Source of the DNA: Halobacillus faecis
GTDB lineage: Bacteria > Bacillota > Bacilli > Bacillales > Halobacillaceae
Direction: 5' to 3'
Assembly (NCBI RefSeq): GCF_007991335.1
Contig: NZ_BJYD01000001.1
Span: 1 to 64,000, forward strand
DNA: 64,000 nucleotides
Shown: positions 27,276 through 35,862 of the stretch, piece by piece
Position numbering within the stretch: position 1 is the first letter of the stretch
How the letters are laid out: every line of letters starts with the position of its first letter
Notes under the pieces: generated by a model
The model's database searches: none
What the model was told of the DNA's origin: nothing
What the model saw: the letters and a program-made list of their open reading frames with translations, nothing else
Program-made: the position numbers and the translations under genes

Positions 27276-28391
27276 ATGAAGGAAATAGCACTGAAGTTGA
27301 ATGGCGAAATCAGCCGGTTAACGAACAAAACGTTTAAATTTGATGAACGTGTAGCAGAAGGCTGGTTTTCTGCTGTCTACTTTTTAAAGACAAGAGATAT
27401 TGTAGAAAATCATTTACCTGATAATAAAGTAACGATGCAATTTTTTCAAAAGGATCATGCGGTACTATGCGGAACCGATGAAGTCATCGCGTTGATTCAT
27501 ACGTTCGCCGAGCACCCGGAAGAGCTTGAAATCCATTCTTTGAAAGACGGAGATAAAATCAGTCCTTATGAGACTGTTCTAACAGTTACTGGTCCTTATC
27601 AGTATTTCGGGTTTTTAGAAGGGATTATTGATGGGATCTTAGCGAGAAGAACATCTGTTGCCACCAATGTATATAATGTCGTTAAAGCAGCTCGTTCATC
27701 CGGTAAGCAGAAACCAATCATTTTTATGGGTGACCGGGATGATCATTTCACGCAGCAATCAGGCGATGGTTATTCTGCTTTTATTGGTGGTTCCACAGCT
27801 CAAGCGACCCACGCCATGAATGAGTGGTGGGGCAAAGAGGGCATGGGGACCATGCCTCATGCGTTGATCCAGATGTTCAAAGGCGATGTCGTAGCCGCAA
27901 CGAAAGCCTATCATCAACAATTTCCAGATGATCAATTGATGGCCCTTGTTGATTACAACAATGATGTCATAACTGATTCTTTAAATGTAGCTCGAGAATT
28001 CGGAGATGAATTGAAAGGTGTTCGTTTAGATACTTCACGTAACCTGGTGGACAAATACTTCTTAAGAAATCAGCATCTTATGGGTACTTTTGATCCAAGG
28101 GGAGTAAACCCTGAATTAATTTTTGCTCTCAGACGTGCCTTGGACCAGGAAGGGTACAAGCATGTGAAAATTGTAGTCAGCGGTGGATTTACCAAAGAAC
28201 GCATTCGAGCATTTGAAGAAAAGAAAGTACCTGTAGATATGTACGGTGTCGGTGGTAGTTTATTGAAAATTGGAATTGGTTTTACAGGGGATAATGTATT
28301 GATTGATGGTGAACCTCAAGCCAAGGAAGGTAGAAGGTACAAGCATAATCCACGCTTGGAATATGTTGAATATACTGGAGCAGAGGAATGA
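27276..28391 (+). CDS. Nicotinate phosphoribosyltransferase-like protein
   Basis: This 371-residue protein resembles the nicotinate/nicotinamide phosphoribosyltransferase superfamily, which joins nicotinate to PRPP in NAD salvage. Visible pieces are an N-terminal FFQKDHAVLCG region, GFLEGIIDGILARRTSVATN near 110, GDRDDHF near 151, GVRLDTSRNLVDKYF near 247 and the phosphate-binding VVSGGF with YGVGGSL near the C-terminus. Length is on the short side, as in some Bacillaceae and archaeal forms. TTAAGGAG precedes the ATG. It stands between sftA and murC; I do not recall it at this place in B. subtilis, so it may be an insertion. Close relatives acting on other bases cannot be excluded. Confidence 0.8.
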   Translation: MKEIALKLNGEISRLTNKTFKFDERVAEGWFSAVYFLKTRDIVENHLPDNKVTMQFFQKDHAVLCGTDEVIALIHTFAEHPEELEIHSLKDGDKISPYETVLTVTGPYQYFGFLEGIIDGILARRTSVATNVYNVVKAARSSGKQKPIIFMGDRDDHFTQQSGDGYSAFIGGSTAQATHAMNEWWGKEGMGTMPHALIQMFKGDVVAATKAYHQQFPDDQLMALVDYNNDVITDSLNVAREFGDELKGVRLDTSRNLVDKYFLRNQHLMGTFDPRGVNPELIFALRRALDQEGYKHVKIVVSGGFTKERIRAFEEKKVPVDMYGVGGSLLKIGIGFTGDNVLIDGEPQAKEGRRYKHNPRLEYVEYTGAEE

Positions 28392-28400
28392 TCGCTTGAG

Positions 28401-28434
28401 AAAGGCACGGACATCGATGGTTTGTGCCTTTTGA
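28401..28434 (+). terminator. Weak terminator after the phosphoribosyltransferase gene
   Basis: An 8-bp stem (aaaggcac/gtgccttt) with a 15-base loop, followed by a short T run. It lies just past the stop codon. Confidence 0.5.
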
Positions 28435-28588
28435 TTGGGTCATATTTACTTTTTCTGCAGTCCATTCCGTGATATGATTAGGTAATGCAGGTGCGCGGTT
28501 TTTTATAGCGCAACTTTAAATCGCATATCCATGATTATTACATATACTATACTTAAAGTGACCCACTTTATTTTGGAGGTTCTTGTTT

Positions 28589-29884
28589 ATGACAACTTAC
28601 CATTTCATTGGTATCAAAGGAACAGGAATGAGTTCGCTTGCCCAGATTCTTCATGATTCTGGTGAGAAAGTTCAAGGATCAGATGTTGAAAAACGTTTTT
28701 TTACTCAGGAAGTTTTAGAATCTAAGAATATAGAAATCCTGCCTTTTTCAAAGGGAAATATTCATGAAGGATTGACGATCATTGCTGGGAATGCTTTTAG
28801 TGATGACCATGAGGAAATCCAAGAAGCAAAAGAGCAGGGACTGCCGTTTTATCGGTATCATGAGTTTTTAGGAGAGTGGCTGCAGAATTATACAAGTATT
28901 GCAGTGACTGGTGCCCATGGAAAGACCTCAACGACAGGATTATTGGCACATGTCTTATCTGAAAACTACCCGACTTCATATCTTATTGGAGATGGTACAG
29001 GTAAGGGACATGAGAATAGCCAATATTTTGCTTTTGAGGCGTGCGAATATCGCCGTCACTTCCTTTCGTATCAACCGGATTACGCCATCATGACGAATAT
29101 TGATTTTGATCATCCTGATTATTTCAGTAGTATTGATGATGTATTCCAGGCCTTTCAGGAAATGGCGAAACAAGTGAAAAAAGGAATCATTGCTTGTGGG
29201 GACGATGAGCACCTCCAACATATCCAAGCGAATGTACCGGTTCTGTATTATGGACTGGCAGATACCAATGATTTCCAAGCTCAGAACATAACCGAAACAT
29301 CAGAAGGAACTTCATTTGATGTGTTCGTCAGAAATAATTATTATGATACCTTTACCATTCCACAATACGGCAATCACACCGTATTGAATGCGTTAAGTGT
29401 CATCGCTTTGTGTCATTATGAAAACATGCAGTCAGAGGAAATCAAAAAGCTTGCTACATTTAAAGGTGTTAAACGGCGGTTTACTGAAAAGCAGTGGCAT
29501 GATCAGGTATTAGTAGACGATTATGCACACCATCCCATTGAAATTACAGCCACGATTGAAACGGCACGTAAAAAGTATAAGGACCGGCCTGTTGTCGCGA
29601 TTTTCCAGCCTCATACGTTTACTAGAACTAAGACCTTCCTTAATGAATTTGCGGAAAGTTTGAATGAAGCGGATGAAGTTTACCTTTGCGATATCTTTGG
29701 CTCTGCCCGAGAAAATGAAGGGAAACTGACGATTAATCATCTGCAGGAGTTAATTCCAGACTCCCGTGTATTGCAATTGGAAGAAGTCGAGCAGCTTTCA
29801 GCACATGAAAATGGTGTTCTATTGTTCATGGGAGCAGGGGATATTCAGAAGTTCCAAGAGGCTTATGAAAAGCAGAACGACTAA
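28589..29884 (+). CDS. murC: UDP-N-acetylmuramate--L-alanine ligase MurC
   Basis: This 431-residue enzyme adds L-alanine to UDP-MurNAc, the first amino acid step of peptidoglycan precursors. The N-terminal Rossmann part has [16 protein letters not shown] near 6-21, the ATP loop GAHGKTST is at 108-115, and the central YDYAHHP-like segment reads [10 protein letters not shown]. Length equals B. subtilis MurC. An in-frame TTG at 28583 is less likely than the ATG at 28589, which is 9 bases after GGAGG. A single gene with its own terminator. Confidence 0.95.
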   Translation: MTTYHFIGIKGTGMSSLAQILHDSGEKVQGSDVEKRFFTQEVLESKNIEILPFSKGNIHEGLTIIAGNAFSDDHEEIQEAKEQGLPFYRYHEFLGEWLQNYTSIAVTGAHGKTSTTGLLAHVLSENYPTSYLIGDGTGKGHENSQYFAFEACEYRRHFLSYQPDYAIMTNIDFDHPDYFSSIDDVFQAFQEMAKQVKKGIIACGDDEHLQHIQANVPVLYYGLADTNDFQAQNITETSEGTSFDVFVRNNYYDTFTIPQYGNHTVLNALSVIALCHYENMQSEEIKKLATFKGVKRRFTEKQWHDQVLVDDYAHHPIEITATIETARKKYKDRPVVAIFQPHTFTRTKTFLNEFAESLNEADEVYLCDIFGSARENEGKLTINHLQELIPDSRVLQLEEVEQLSAHENGVLLFMGAGDIQKFQEAYEKQND

Positions 29885-29887
29885 TCT

Positions 29888-29922
29888 AACATGCGGCTTT
29901 TATAAAAGCCGCATGTTTTTTA
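29888..29922. terminator. Rho-independent terminator after murC
   Basis: A perfect palindrome of about 30 bases (aacatgcggctttta with its complement), followed by six T. Confidence 0.92.
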
Positions 29923-29950
29923 TTCTTTAATTAAGTATATGGCTGGCTAA

Positions 29951-30159
29951 GGAAGACTTGGTTTTGATCCAGCCAGAACTCCTGACATTGGAAAAGTCAT
30001 GGGGGTGGAAAATTATCGGTTTTTACATTACACCCGTGCTAAAGGAATGACAGGTTGTAAGCCAATCCATTCCGCGGAAGTGTCCCAATCTTCTCAAGCA
30101 TCCCCATTTATCGACTGTCCAACTTAACGGCAATATCTCGCTGTTATGAAATGGAGTCT
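29951..30159. repeat. Degenerate copy of the MITE-like repeat
   Basis: The left end ggaagacttggttttga (29951-29967) matches the left end of the element at 13285-13301 in 16 of 17 bases, and the right end (30141-30159) matches 18041-18059 in 15 of 19. The interior shows no clear likeness to the other copies by eye. No ORF is present. It fills most of the 480-base gap between murC and ytxG. Confidence 0.45.
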
Positions 30160-30299
30160 GTCCATCTAGAAAATATTTGGTGGAGTGAAATGTTAGCCAA
30201 ACGATAAAAGTAAAAGGGAACTTTTTCGAACAAAATATCCGAATCTTGAAGGAATTTGGGGATTAGATAGCGAATAAGTCCATTTATAGTAGCCATCAC

Positions 30300-30324
30300 G
30301 TTTAGAAATGCCCATTTAGGGTAT
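30300..30324 (+). promoter_or_regulatory. Sigma-B-type promoter of the ytxGHJ operon
   Basis: GTTTAG (30300-30305), 13 bases, GGGTAT (30319-30324) fits the sigma-B consensus GTTTAA-N12-14-GGGTAT with a perfect -10 and one -35 mismatch. It lies about 45 bases before ytxG. In B. subtilis ytxGHJ is a known general-stress operon. Confidence 0.75.
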
Positions 30325-30368
30325 AAACTAAACTGTGTTGATTACATAAGAAGGAGTGTGCAGGGGGA

Positions 30369-30788
30369 ATGATTATTATTCTGTACATTGCTGCATTGAT
30401 TGCAGCAGTGGCTTTTGCTGTTCTTGTCATATTTTTGGCGAGGACACTTACGGCGGTGCGCCGTACGATGAACAATGTTGCTGACACACTTGAGGGTGTG
30501 GAAAAGCAAATGGAAGGAATCACCTTAGAGACAACCGAGCTCTTGAATAAAACCAATAAATTGGCTGAAGATGTCGGAGAAAAGTCACAAAAGTTGAATA
30601 CTTTAGTTGACGGAGTCAAAGGCATCGGTGACACAGTTCAAGAGTTCAACCAGTCCATTCGATCTGTATCCAAAGGGTTAACCCAATCAGCCCATGAAAA
30701 TACGGATACAGCAGCTCAAGCCATGAAATGGGGGCAAGTGGCCATCAATTTGTGGAAAAAAGCAAAGAAAGATGAGACTAAATCTTAA
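30369..30788 (+). CDS. ytxG: DUF948 general stress protein YtxG
   Basis: This 139-residue protein has an N-terminal membrane helix (about 2-23) and a long helical, heptad-like part (NTVADTLEGVEKQ-type repeats, residues 35-115), which is the DUF948 pattern. It is probably anchored with the coiled coil in the cytosol. First gene of the ytxGHJ operon, with ytxH starting 15 bases after it. It is under a sigma-B-type promoter. Its molecular role is unknown. AGAAGGAG lies 13-14 bases before the ATG, with a nearer ggggg; the start is still the only good one. Confidence 0.9.
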   Translation: MIIILYIAALIAAVAFAVLVIFLARTLTAVRRTMNNVADTLEGVEKQMEGITLETTELLNKTNKLAEDVGEKSQKLNTLVDGVKGIGDTVQEFNQSIRSVSKGLTQSAHENTDTAAQAMKWGQVAINLWKKAKKDETKS

Positions 30789-30802
30789 GGAGGAATTCGT
30801 TT

Positions 30803-31225
30803 ATGAGTCAACAAAATCAACAAAATGGTAATGGGAGAGATTTCGTACTAGGTTCCTTAATTGGTGGACTGGTAGGAGCTGCCGTCGCACTACTTTTCGC
30901 ACCAAAGTCTGGTCGTGAACTTAGAGAAAATATCAATAGTAGTTCCAGTGAATGGAAAGAGCGTGCAGGAGAGTGGAAAGACGTTGCTTATGAAAAAGGT
31001 GGCGTATGGAAAGATAAGGCTGTAGAGTCTTCTTCCCAACTTTCTAAAAACGTAACAGAGAAATCCCAGCAGTTCAGTGGAGCTGTGAAAGATAAAGTGA
31101 AGAACTTCCGTTCAAATGAAGAAGATGAAGCTGAAAAAGCAGCTCAAGAAGTGGCAGAAGCCATTGAGGAAGCTGCACAAGAGCTTGAAAAGCAGCAAGA
31201 TTCCACGACATCATCTAATTTATAA
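30803..31225 (+). CDS. ytxH: YtxH-domain general stress protein
   Basis: This 140-residue protein has one hydrophobic segment near the N-terminus (about 12-33, FVLGSLIGGLVGAAVALLFA), followed by the typical PKSGRELRENI and a long charged helical tail ending in Glu/Ala-rich sequence. This is the YtxH domain pattern; it is a membrane-anchored stress protein of unknown action. It has a TAAGGAGG site. The second gene of the operon; a hairpin with T tail separates it from ytxJ. Confidence 0.9.
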   Translation: MSQQNQQNGNGRDFVLGSLIGGLVGAAVALLFAPKSGRELRENINSSSSEWKERAGEWKDVAYEKGGVWKDKAVESSSQLSKNVTEKSQQFSGAVKDKVKNFRSNEEDEAEKAAQEVAEAIEEAAQELEKQQDSTTSSNL

Positions 31226-31235
31226 TGAAATATGA

Positions 31236-31266
31236 GATGGGGGTTGAACATTCAACCTCCATCTTT
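31236..31266 (+). terminator. Intra-operon hairpin between ytxH and ytxJ
   Basis: A 13-bp stem with one G-T pair (gatgggggttgaa with ttcaacctccatc) and a tail of four T. It would lower read-through into ytxJ. Confidence 0.65.
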
Positions 31267-31287
31267 TCTGTTGAAGGAGGAATCATC

Positions 31288-31605
31288 TTGAAACAAGAAG
31301 TGATTAAAAATAAAGAGGAATTTATAAACATCGTAGAAGCGAACCACGAGTTTTTCTTACTGAAGCATAGTTTAACATGTCCGATTAGTGCAGCCGCTCA
31401 CCAACAGTACGATCGCTTTGCTGAAGAAACATCTGTTCCATGCTTTATCCTTTATGTACAGGAATCGAGAGAATTGTCCGGTCACATTGCTGAATTCACA
31501 GGAATCCGTCATGAGTCTCCTCAGGTCATTCAGTTTCAAGAAGGTGAAGCTGTATGGCATGACAGTCACTCAGCAATTACTAAGGAGAGATTATTGGGAG
31601 TCTAA
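31288..31605 (+). CDS. ytxJ: Monothiol bacilliredoxin BrxC (YtxJ)
   Basis: This 105-residue thioredoxin-fold protein has a monothiol active site TCPIS with Cys31 in LKHSLTCPIS. Known YtxJ/BrxC proteins remove bacillithiol from mixed disulfides and form disulfides with partner proteins under oxidative stress. It starts with TTG at 31288, 7 bases after AAGGAGG; a longer frame to 31225 has no site and would include the hairpin. Last gene of the sigma-B-type operon. Confidence 0.9.
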   Translation: MKQEVIKNKEEFINIVEANHEFFLLKHSLTCPISAAAHQQYDRFAEETSVPCFILYVQESRELSGHIAEFTGIRHESPQVIQFQEGEAVWHDSHSAITKERLLGV

Positions 31606-31613
31606 CATGTGTA

Positions 31614-31640
31614 GGCCTGCCAAAGAGCAGGCCATTTTTT
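31614..31640 (+). terminator. Terminator of the ytxGHJ operon
   Basis: A 7-bp GC-rich stem (ggcctgc/gcaggcc, loop caaaga), followed by six T. Confidence 0.88.
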
Positions 31641-31712
31641 GTTTAGGAAGCTAATGATTATGAAGGTTCATTAAACTTTTCATAAAGAATTTCATGAAAA
31701 CCTTTTATAGGG

Positions 31713-31741
31713 GTGACAACTGTCGAAATATTAGCTATAAT
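31713..31741 (+). promoter_or_regulatory. Promoter of the DAHP synthase gene
   Basis: GTGACA (31713-31718), 17 bases, TATAAT (31736-31741), 67 bases before the start codon. No riboswitch-like structure is evident in the short leader. Confidence 0.65.
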
Positions 31742-31808
31742 TGTCCCTAATTATTTAAAGTATTCATCCATTTCATAACACTAAATTCTTTGTAGGGGGA
31801 CGAACATA

Positions 31809-32870
31809 ATGAGTAATCAAAATCTTGACCAGCTGCGTAGCCAATTAGATGAGGTAAATTTACAGCTTTTGAATTTAATCAATAAACGCGGTGATCTGGT
31901 AAAGGAAATTGGTCAGATCAAAGAGCAGCAGGGGATGAACCGTTTTGATCCTGTGAGAGAAAGAGCCATGCTCAACCAATTATCTCAACATAATAAGGGT
32001 CCTTTCGAGGATTCAACAATCGTTCACTTATTCAAAGAAATTTTCAAGGCAGCCTTGGAGTTACAAGAAGATGATCACAGGAAAGCCCTGCTTGTATCAC
32101 GGAAGAAAAAACCTGAAGATACAGTTGTAGAAATTAAAGGAGAAAAGGTTGGAAGTGGAGCACCTTCCTTCATCATGGGGCCTTGTTCCGTAGAAAGTTA
32201 TGAACAAGTCTCAACCGTTGCAAAAGCTGTCAAAGATCAAGGGCTTAAACTTCTGCGCGGAGGTGCATTCAAGCCAAGAACATCCCCTTACGATTTCCAG
32301 GGGCTGGGGATCGAAGGTCTTAAGATGCTTAAACAGGCAGCAGACGAACAAGACTTAGCAGTTGTCAGTGAAATCGTAAATCCTGCGGACTTGGAAGAAG
32401 CCCTGGATTACTTGGATGTTATCCAAATTGGTGCACGTAATATGCAGAACTTCGAACTTCTTAAAGCGGCCGGCTCTGTGAATAAACCGGTCCTATTAAA
32501 AAGAGGGATGTCCGCGACAATTTCTGAGTTCATCAATGCAGCGGAATACATTATTTCAAGAGGAAACCAAGATATCATTCTTTGTGAACGGGGCATCCGT
32601 ACGTATGAAAAAGCAACGAGAAATACCCTGGATATCTCTGCAGTACCTATCCTAAAACAAGAAACTCACTTACCTGTAATGGTGGATGTTACACATTCTA
32701 CAGGGCGTCGTGATCTATTACTACCTGCTGCAAAAGCGGCTTTAGCTATTGGTGCAGATGGAGTAATGGCAGAGGTTCATCCAGACCCAGCTGTAGCCCT
32801 GTCCGATTCAGCACAACAAATGGATATCCCGACGTTCCACTCATTCATGGAAGAATTAAAAAATATTTAA
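31809..32870 (+). CDS. aroA: Bifunctional chorismate mutase / DAHP synthase
   Basis: This 353-residue enzyme joins PEP and erythrose-4-phosphate in the first step of aromatic amino acid synthesis. An AroQ-type chorismate mutase domain (about 1-90, [20 protein letters not shown]) is fused to the DAHP synthase barrel (about 110-353, with [20 protein letters not shown] and HSTGRRDLL). In B. subtilis the mutase domain mediates feedback inhibition by prephenate/chorismate. The symbol follows B. subtilis use (aroA, also aroG) and is not EPSP synthase. The site is a GGGGG-type sequence. It is upstream of ccpA, as in B. subtilis. Confidence 0.94.
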   Translation: MSNQNLDQLRSQLDEVNLQLLNLINKRGDLVKEIGQIKEQQGMNRFDPVRERAMLNQLSQHNKGPFEDSTIVHLFKEIFKAALELQEDDHRKALLVSRKKKPEDTVVEIKGEKVGSGAPSFIMGPCSVESYEQVSTVAKAVKDQGLKLLRGGAFKPRTSPYDFQGLGIEGLKMLKQAADEQDLAVVSEIVNPADLEEALDYLDVIQIGARNMQNFELLKAAGSVNKPVLLKRGMSATISEFINAAEYIISRGNQDIILCERGIRTYEKATRNTLDISAVPILKQETHLPVMVDVTHSTGRRDLLLPAAKAALAIGADGVMAEVHPDPAVALSDSAQQMDIPTFHSFMEELKNI

Positions 32871-32919
32871 AGACCCACATTTTATCCTTGCGAAGTCATA
32901 GATGAGAGCAATTGCTATG

Positions 32920-32954
32920 AAAAGTTAGGCTGGTCAGCCAGTCTAACTTTTTTT
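32920..32954 (+). terminator. Terminator after the DAHP synthase gene
   Basis: A stem aaagttaggctgg/ccagtctaacttt with one mismatch, followed by seven T. It begins the 300-base gap before ccpA, which otherwise holds only the ccpA promoter. Confidence 0.88.
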
Positions 32955-33026
32955 GTGTTCTCAGGCTCTTCCAATTGATGATTCTATGGAAATCTCATTA
33001 ATGGAGTTTACCTTTATCTTATTCTT

Positions 33027-33054
33027 TTGCAGGGAAGCGGCTATCCGTTATAAT
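33027..33054 (+). promoter_or_regulatory. Promoter of ccpA
   Basis: TTGCAG (33027-33032), 16 bases, TATAAT (33049-33054), about 118 bases before the ccpA start. A second TATAAT lies about 10 bases further on. Confidence 0.6.
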
Positions 33055-33171
33055 ATTTAGGGTATAATAATACAGAGAAAAGTTACGAATATTGCGCGGG
33101 TAAGGGATTTATCGTATGATTATCCTATTGAACAAAAAAGAACGACTGGATTTGACGAAGGAGGATGCATG

Positions 33172-34170
33172 ATGAATGTAACAATATATGATGTAGCAAG
33201 AGAGGCCAATGTATCGATGGCGACGGTATCGAGGGTGGTTAATGGGAACCCGAATGTAAAACCTGCGACTCGCAAAAAAGTACATGATGCCATTGAAAGA
33301 CTAGGGTACCGTCCGAACGCTGTCGCTCGTGGATTAGCAAGCAAGAAAACGACAACCGTCGGAGTAATCATTCCCGATATTTCAAGTATTTTCTTTGCTG
33401 AACTAGCGCGCGGAATTGAAGATATCGCAACGATGTATAATTATAATATTATTCTGAGTAACTCTGATCAGAATAAAGATAAAGAACTTCATTTAATCAA
33501 TGCCATGTTAGGTAAACAAGTGGACGGGCTGATCTTCATGGGCGGAGACATTACCGAAGATCATATCCGTGAATTCAAAACTTCATCTGTACCGATTGCT
33601 CTGGCTGCAACGGTGGATGAGACAAAAGAAACACCATCTGTCAATATCAATTACGAAGAGGCTGCTTATGATGCAACGAAGCTGCTGCTTGAAAATAACA
33701 AGCAAATCGCTTTTGTATCAGGACCGGAAAATACGGTGATTAATACAGAAAAAGTAGAAGGCTTCAAACGTGCCATGAAAGAAAGTGGTGAAGACCAGCC
33801 AGAAAAATGGATGGTTACGGGCGATTACTCTTATGATTCAGGACTTGAAGCTTTAGAACAGATCGTGGAGATGGATAATCAGCCGACTGCGATTTTCGTC
33901 TCTTCAGATGAAATGGCTCTTGGTGTTATACACGGCGCACAAGACCGCGGGATTCGTGTTCCAGAGGACATGGAAGTCTTCGGCTTTGATAACACACGTT
34001 TAGCTACAATGGTACGCCCAACGCTTTCTACAGTGGTGCAGCCGATGTACGATATTGGTGCGGTGGCGATGCGTCTACTGACGAAATTCATGAATAAGGA
34101 AGAAGTAGAAGAGCAGAACGTCATTTTGCCACATAGAATTATCGAAAGAAACTCAACTCAGCAGAAATAG
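33172..34170 (+). CDS. ccpA: Catabolite control protein A
   Basis: This 332-residue LacI-family regulator binds cre sites together with Ser-phosphorylated HPr. The N-terminal helix-turn-helix and hinge are almost the same as B. subtilis CcpA ([18 protein letters not shown], then [12 protein letters not shown] and [15 protein letters not shown]), and the effector domain follows with [13 protein letters not shown] and [18 protein letters not shown]. Two ATGs (33169, 33172) follow AAGGAGG; the second gives normal spacing. motP starts 51 bases later with no terminator between, as in the ccpA-motPS operon of B. subtilis. Confidence 0.96.
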   Translation: MNVTIYDVAREANVSMATVSRVVNGNPNVKPATRKKVHDAIERLGYRPNAVARGLASKKTTTVGVIIPDISSIFFAELARGIEDIATMYNYNIILSNSDQNKDKELHLINAMLGKQVDGLIFMGGDITEDHIREFKTSSVPIALAATVDETKETPSVNINYEEAAYDATKLLLENNKQIAFVSGPENTVINTEKVEGFKRAMKESGEDQPEKWMVTGDYSYDSGLEALEQIVEMDNQPTAIFVSSDEMALGVIHGAQDRGIRVPEDMEVFGFDNTRLATMVRPTLSTVVQPMYDIGAVAMRLLTKFMNKEEVEEQNVILPHRIIERNSTQQK

Positions 34171-34221
34171 TACCGATATATGTACTATAAGGTACTTGTT
34201 CGAAACTGAGGAGAGAGTGGA

Positions 34222-35049
34222 ATGACAAAAAAAGATTTATTGACTCCCATCGGAATTACTGTCGGATTTGCCATGGTCATGTTTGGGATCATGGCAAACG
34301 CCGGTTTCGGGGGATTTAAGTCGTTTATTCAAGTGTCTTCGATCTTGATCGTTCTTGGGGGTCTTACGGCAGCGATTCTAGTAAACTTCAATATGAGTGA
34401 AGTGAAGCTCACGTTCCGGGTGACCAAAGAGGCTTTTAAAACGAGTGACATGAATTTAAGAGATTTGATTTCCTTATTCGTCAGCTTATCGGAAAAAGCA
34501 AGGAGAGAAGGTTTACTTGCTCTTGAGACAGAACTGGAAGAAGTAGAAGATCCTTTTATTAAGAAGGGGATTCTTCTTGCTGTAGATGGAATCGAACCAG
34601 AGGTCATCAACGACATTATGAAAGCAGAAATCGTAGCTGTTGAAGAGCGGCATCAAAAAGGCAGAGCAATTATTGAGAAGGCAGGGGAGTATGCACCTGC
34701 ATGGGGGATGATTGGGACTCTGATTGGCTTGGTTCTTATGTTACAAAGCTTATCCAATCCTGCAACTCTTGGCCCTCAAATGGCTGTAGCTCTGCTCACT
34801 ACTTTTTACGGTACATTGCTTGCCAACTTAGTTTTTATCCCAATGGCCGGAAAGCTTGAAAACAAAACGTATGAAGAAATATTCATAAAACAAGTCATTA
34901 TTGAAGGTGTCATTGGTGTTCAGTCAGGACAAAACCCTAAGATCTTAGAAGAGAAACTGAGCGCTTTTCTATCTGAGAGTGATAAAAATCTCGAAGAAAA
35001 AGAACAAGTAGAGGAAGAAACATTAGGAGCTACAGCTAATGAATCTTAG
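34222..35049 (+). CDS. motP: Flagellar stator protein MotP (MotA/ExbB family)
   Basis: This 275-residue membrane protein has four hydrophobic segments (about 11-28, 34-53, 152-172 and 185-206) and a cytosolic loop between segments 2 and 3 carrying charged residues that meet the rotor. EYAPAWGMIGTLIGLVLML is the family motif at segment 3. MotPS is the Na+-coupled stator of Bacillus, useful in salty or alkaline settings. The last residues are acidic. Its 3' end overlaps motS by 11 bases. Confidence 0.92.
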   Translation: MTKKDLLTPIGITVGFAMVMFGIMANAGFGGFKSFIQVSSILIVLGGLTAAILVNFNMSEVKLTFRVTKEAFKTSDMNLRDLISLFVSLSEKARREGLLALETELEEVEDPFIKKGILLAVDGIEPEVINDIMKAEIVAVEERHQKGRAIIEKAGEYAPAWGMIGTLIGLVLMLQSLSNPATLGPQMAVALLTTFYGTLLANLVFIPMAGKLENKTYEEIFIKQVIIEGVIGVQSGQNPKILEEKLSAFLSESDKNLEEKEQVEEETLGATANES

Positions 35050-35824
35050 GCGTAGAAAGGAAAAAAAGAAGGGTGCACCGAAATGGATGACTACATATGC
35101 GGATATGATTACATTGGTGCTTGTGTTTTTCATTCTTCTATTCTCCATGTCTCAAATTAATCTAGTGAAATTTGAAGCCATAGCAGAATCCTTTCGTAAT
35201 CGGATGATCTTCGATTTTTATCCATCAGCTATTGAGAGCGACTATCCTACAGAGCAAACCAAGATCCAGGAGAATGGGGAGAAAAATAATGAATTTGAAG
35301 ACCCCACAGAAAACCCGGATCATGTTGCATCCAAAGAGGCCGAGCAGAAGGAAGATCTCGAAGAACTAAAAAAAGAAATTGATGAGTTTCTTAAGGAAAA
35401 CGAACTCAGTGACATCATTGCTGCCACTCAAACAGAACGGGGAGTTGTGCTGGTCTTAGAAGAACAATTGCTGTTTGAAACGAGCCGTGCTGAAGTTCTG
35501 GATGGAGCGAAACCTTTCTTGACAAAAGTAGGGACACTGTTAACGAACATTCCTAATTTCGTGAAAGTGGAGGGCCATACCGACAATCGGCAGATCAACA
35601 CCTATCGTTATCCTTCAAATTGGGAGTTATCTGGAGCTAGAGCAAGCAGCGTCATTCGCTATATCCTTACGAATACAGAAGGCTTAGATCCTAAACGCTT
35701 TACTGCGGTCGCTTATGCAGAAACAAGACCGGTTGCGCCGAATGACTCGGAAAAAAATTGGAGCAAAAACCGGAGAGTGGAAATTGTAATTCTTGATCCG
35801 GATTATGAAAGTTCCTCTACCTAA
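35039..35824 (+). CDS. motS: Flagellar stator protein MotS (MotB family)
   Basis: This 261-residue protein pairs with MotP. A basic N-terminus is followed by one membrane helix (about 21-42) with the ion-binding Asp22 in TYADMITLVLVFF. Then come a plug/linker rich in Glu and Lys and a peptidoglycan-binding OmpA-like domain (about 130-258) with VEGHTDNRQ and NWELSGARASSV. TTAGGAG in the motP end serves as the site. The Na+ specificity is inferred from likeness to MotS rather than MotB. It ends in a terminator shared with acuC. Confidence 0.92.
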   Translation: MNLRRRKEKKKGAPKWMTTYADMITLVLVFFILLFSMSQINLVKFEAIAESFRNRMIFDFYPSAIESDYPTEQTKIQENGEKNNEFEDPTENPDHVASKEAEQKEDLEELKKEIDEFLKENELSDIIAATQTERGVVLVLEEQLLFETSRAEVLDGAKPFLTKVGTLLTNIPNFVKVEGHTDNRQINTYRYPSNWELSGARASSVIRYILTNTEGLDPKRFTAVAYAETRPVAPNDSEKNWSKNRRVEIVILDPDYESSST

Positions 35825-35827
35825 ACA

Positions 35828-35861
35828 AAGCCACTACTGAAAGAGTAGTGGCTTTTTCTTT
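35828..35861. terminator. Bidirectional terminator between motS and acuC
   Basis: An 11-bp stem (aagccactact/agtagtggctt), followed by ttttctttatt, between convergent genes. Confidence 0.9.
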
Positions 35862-35862
35862 A

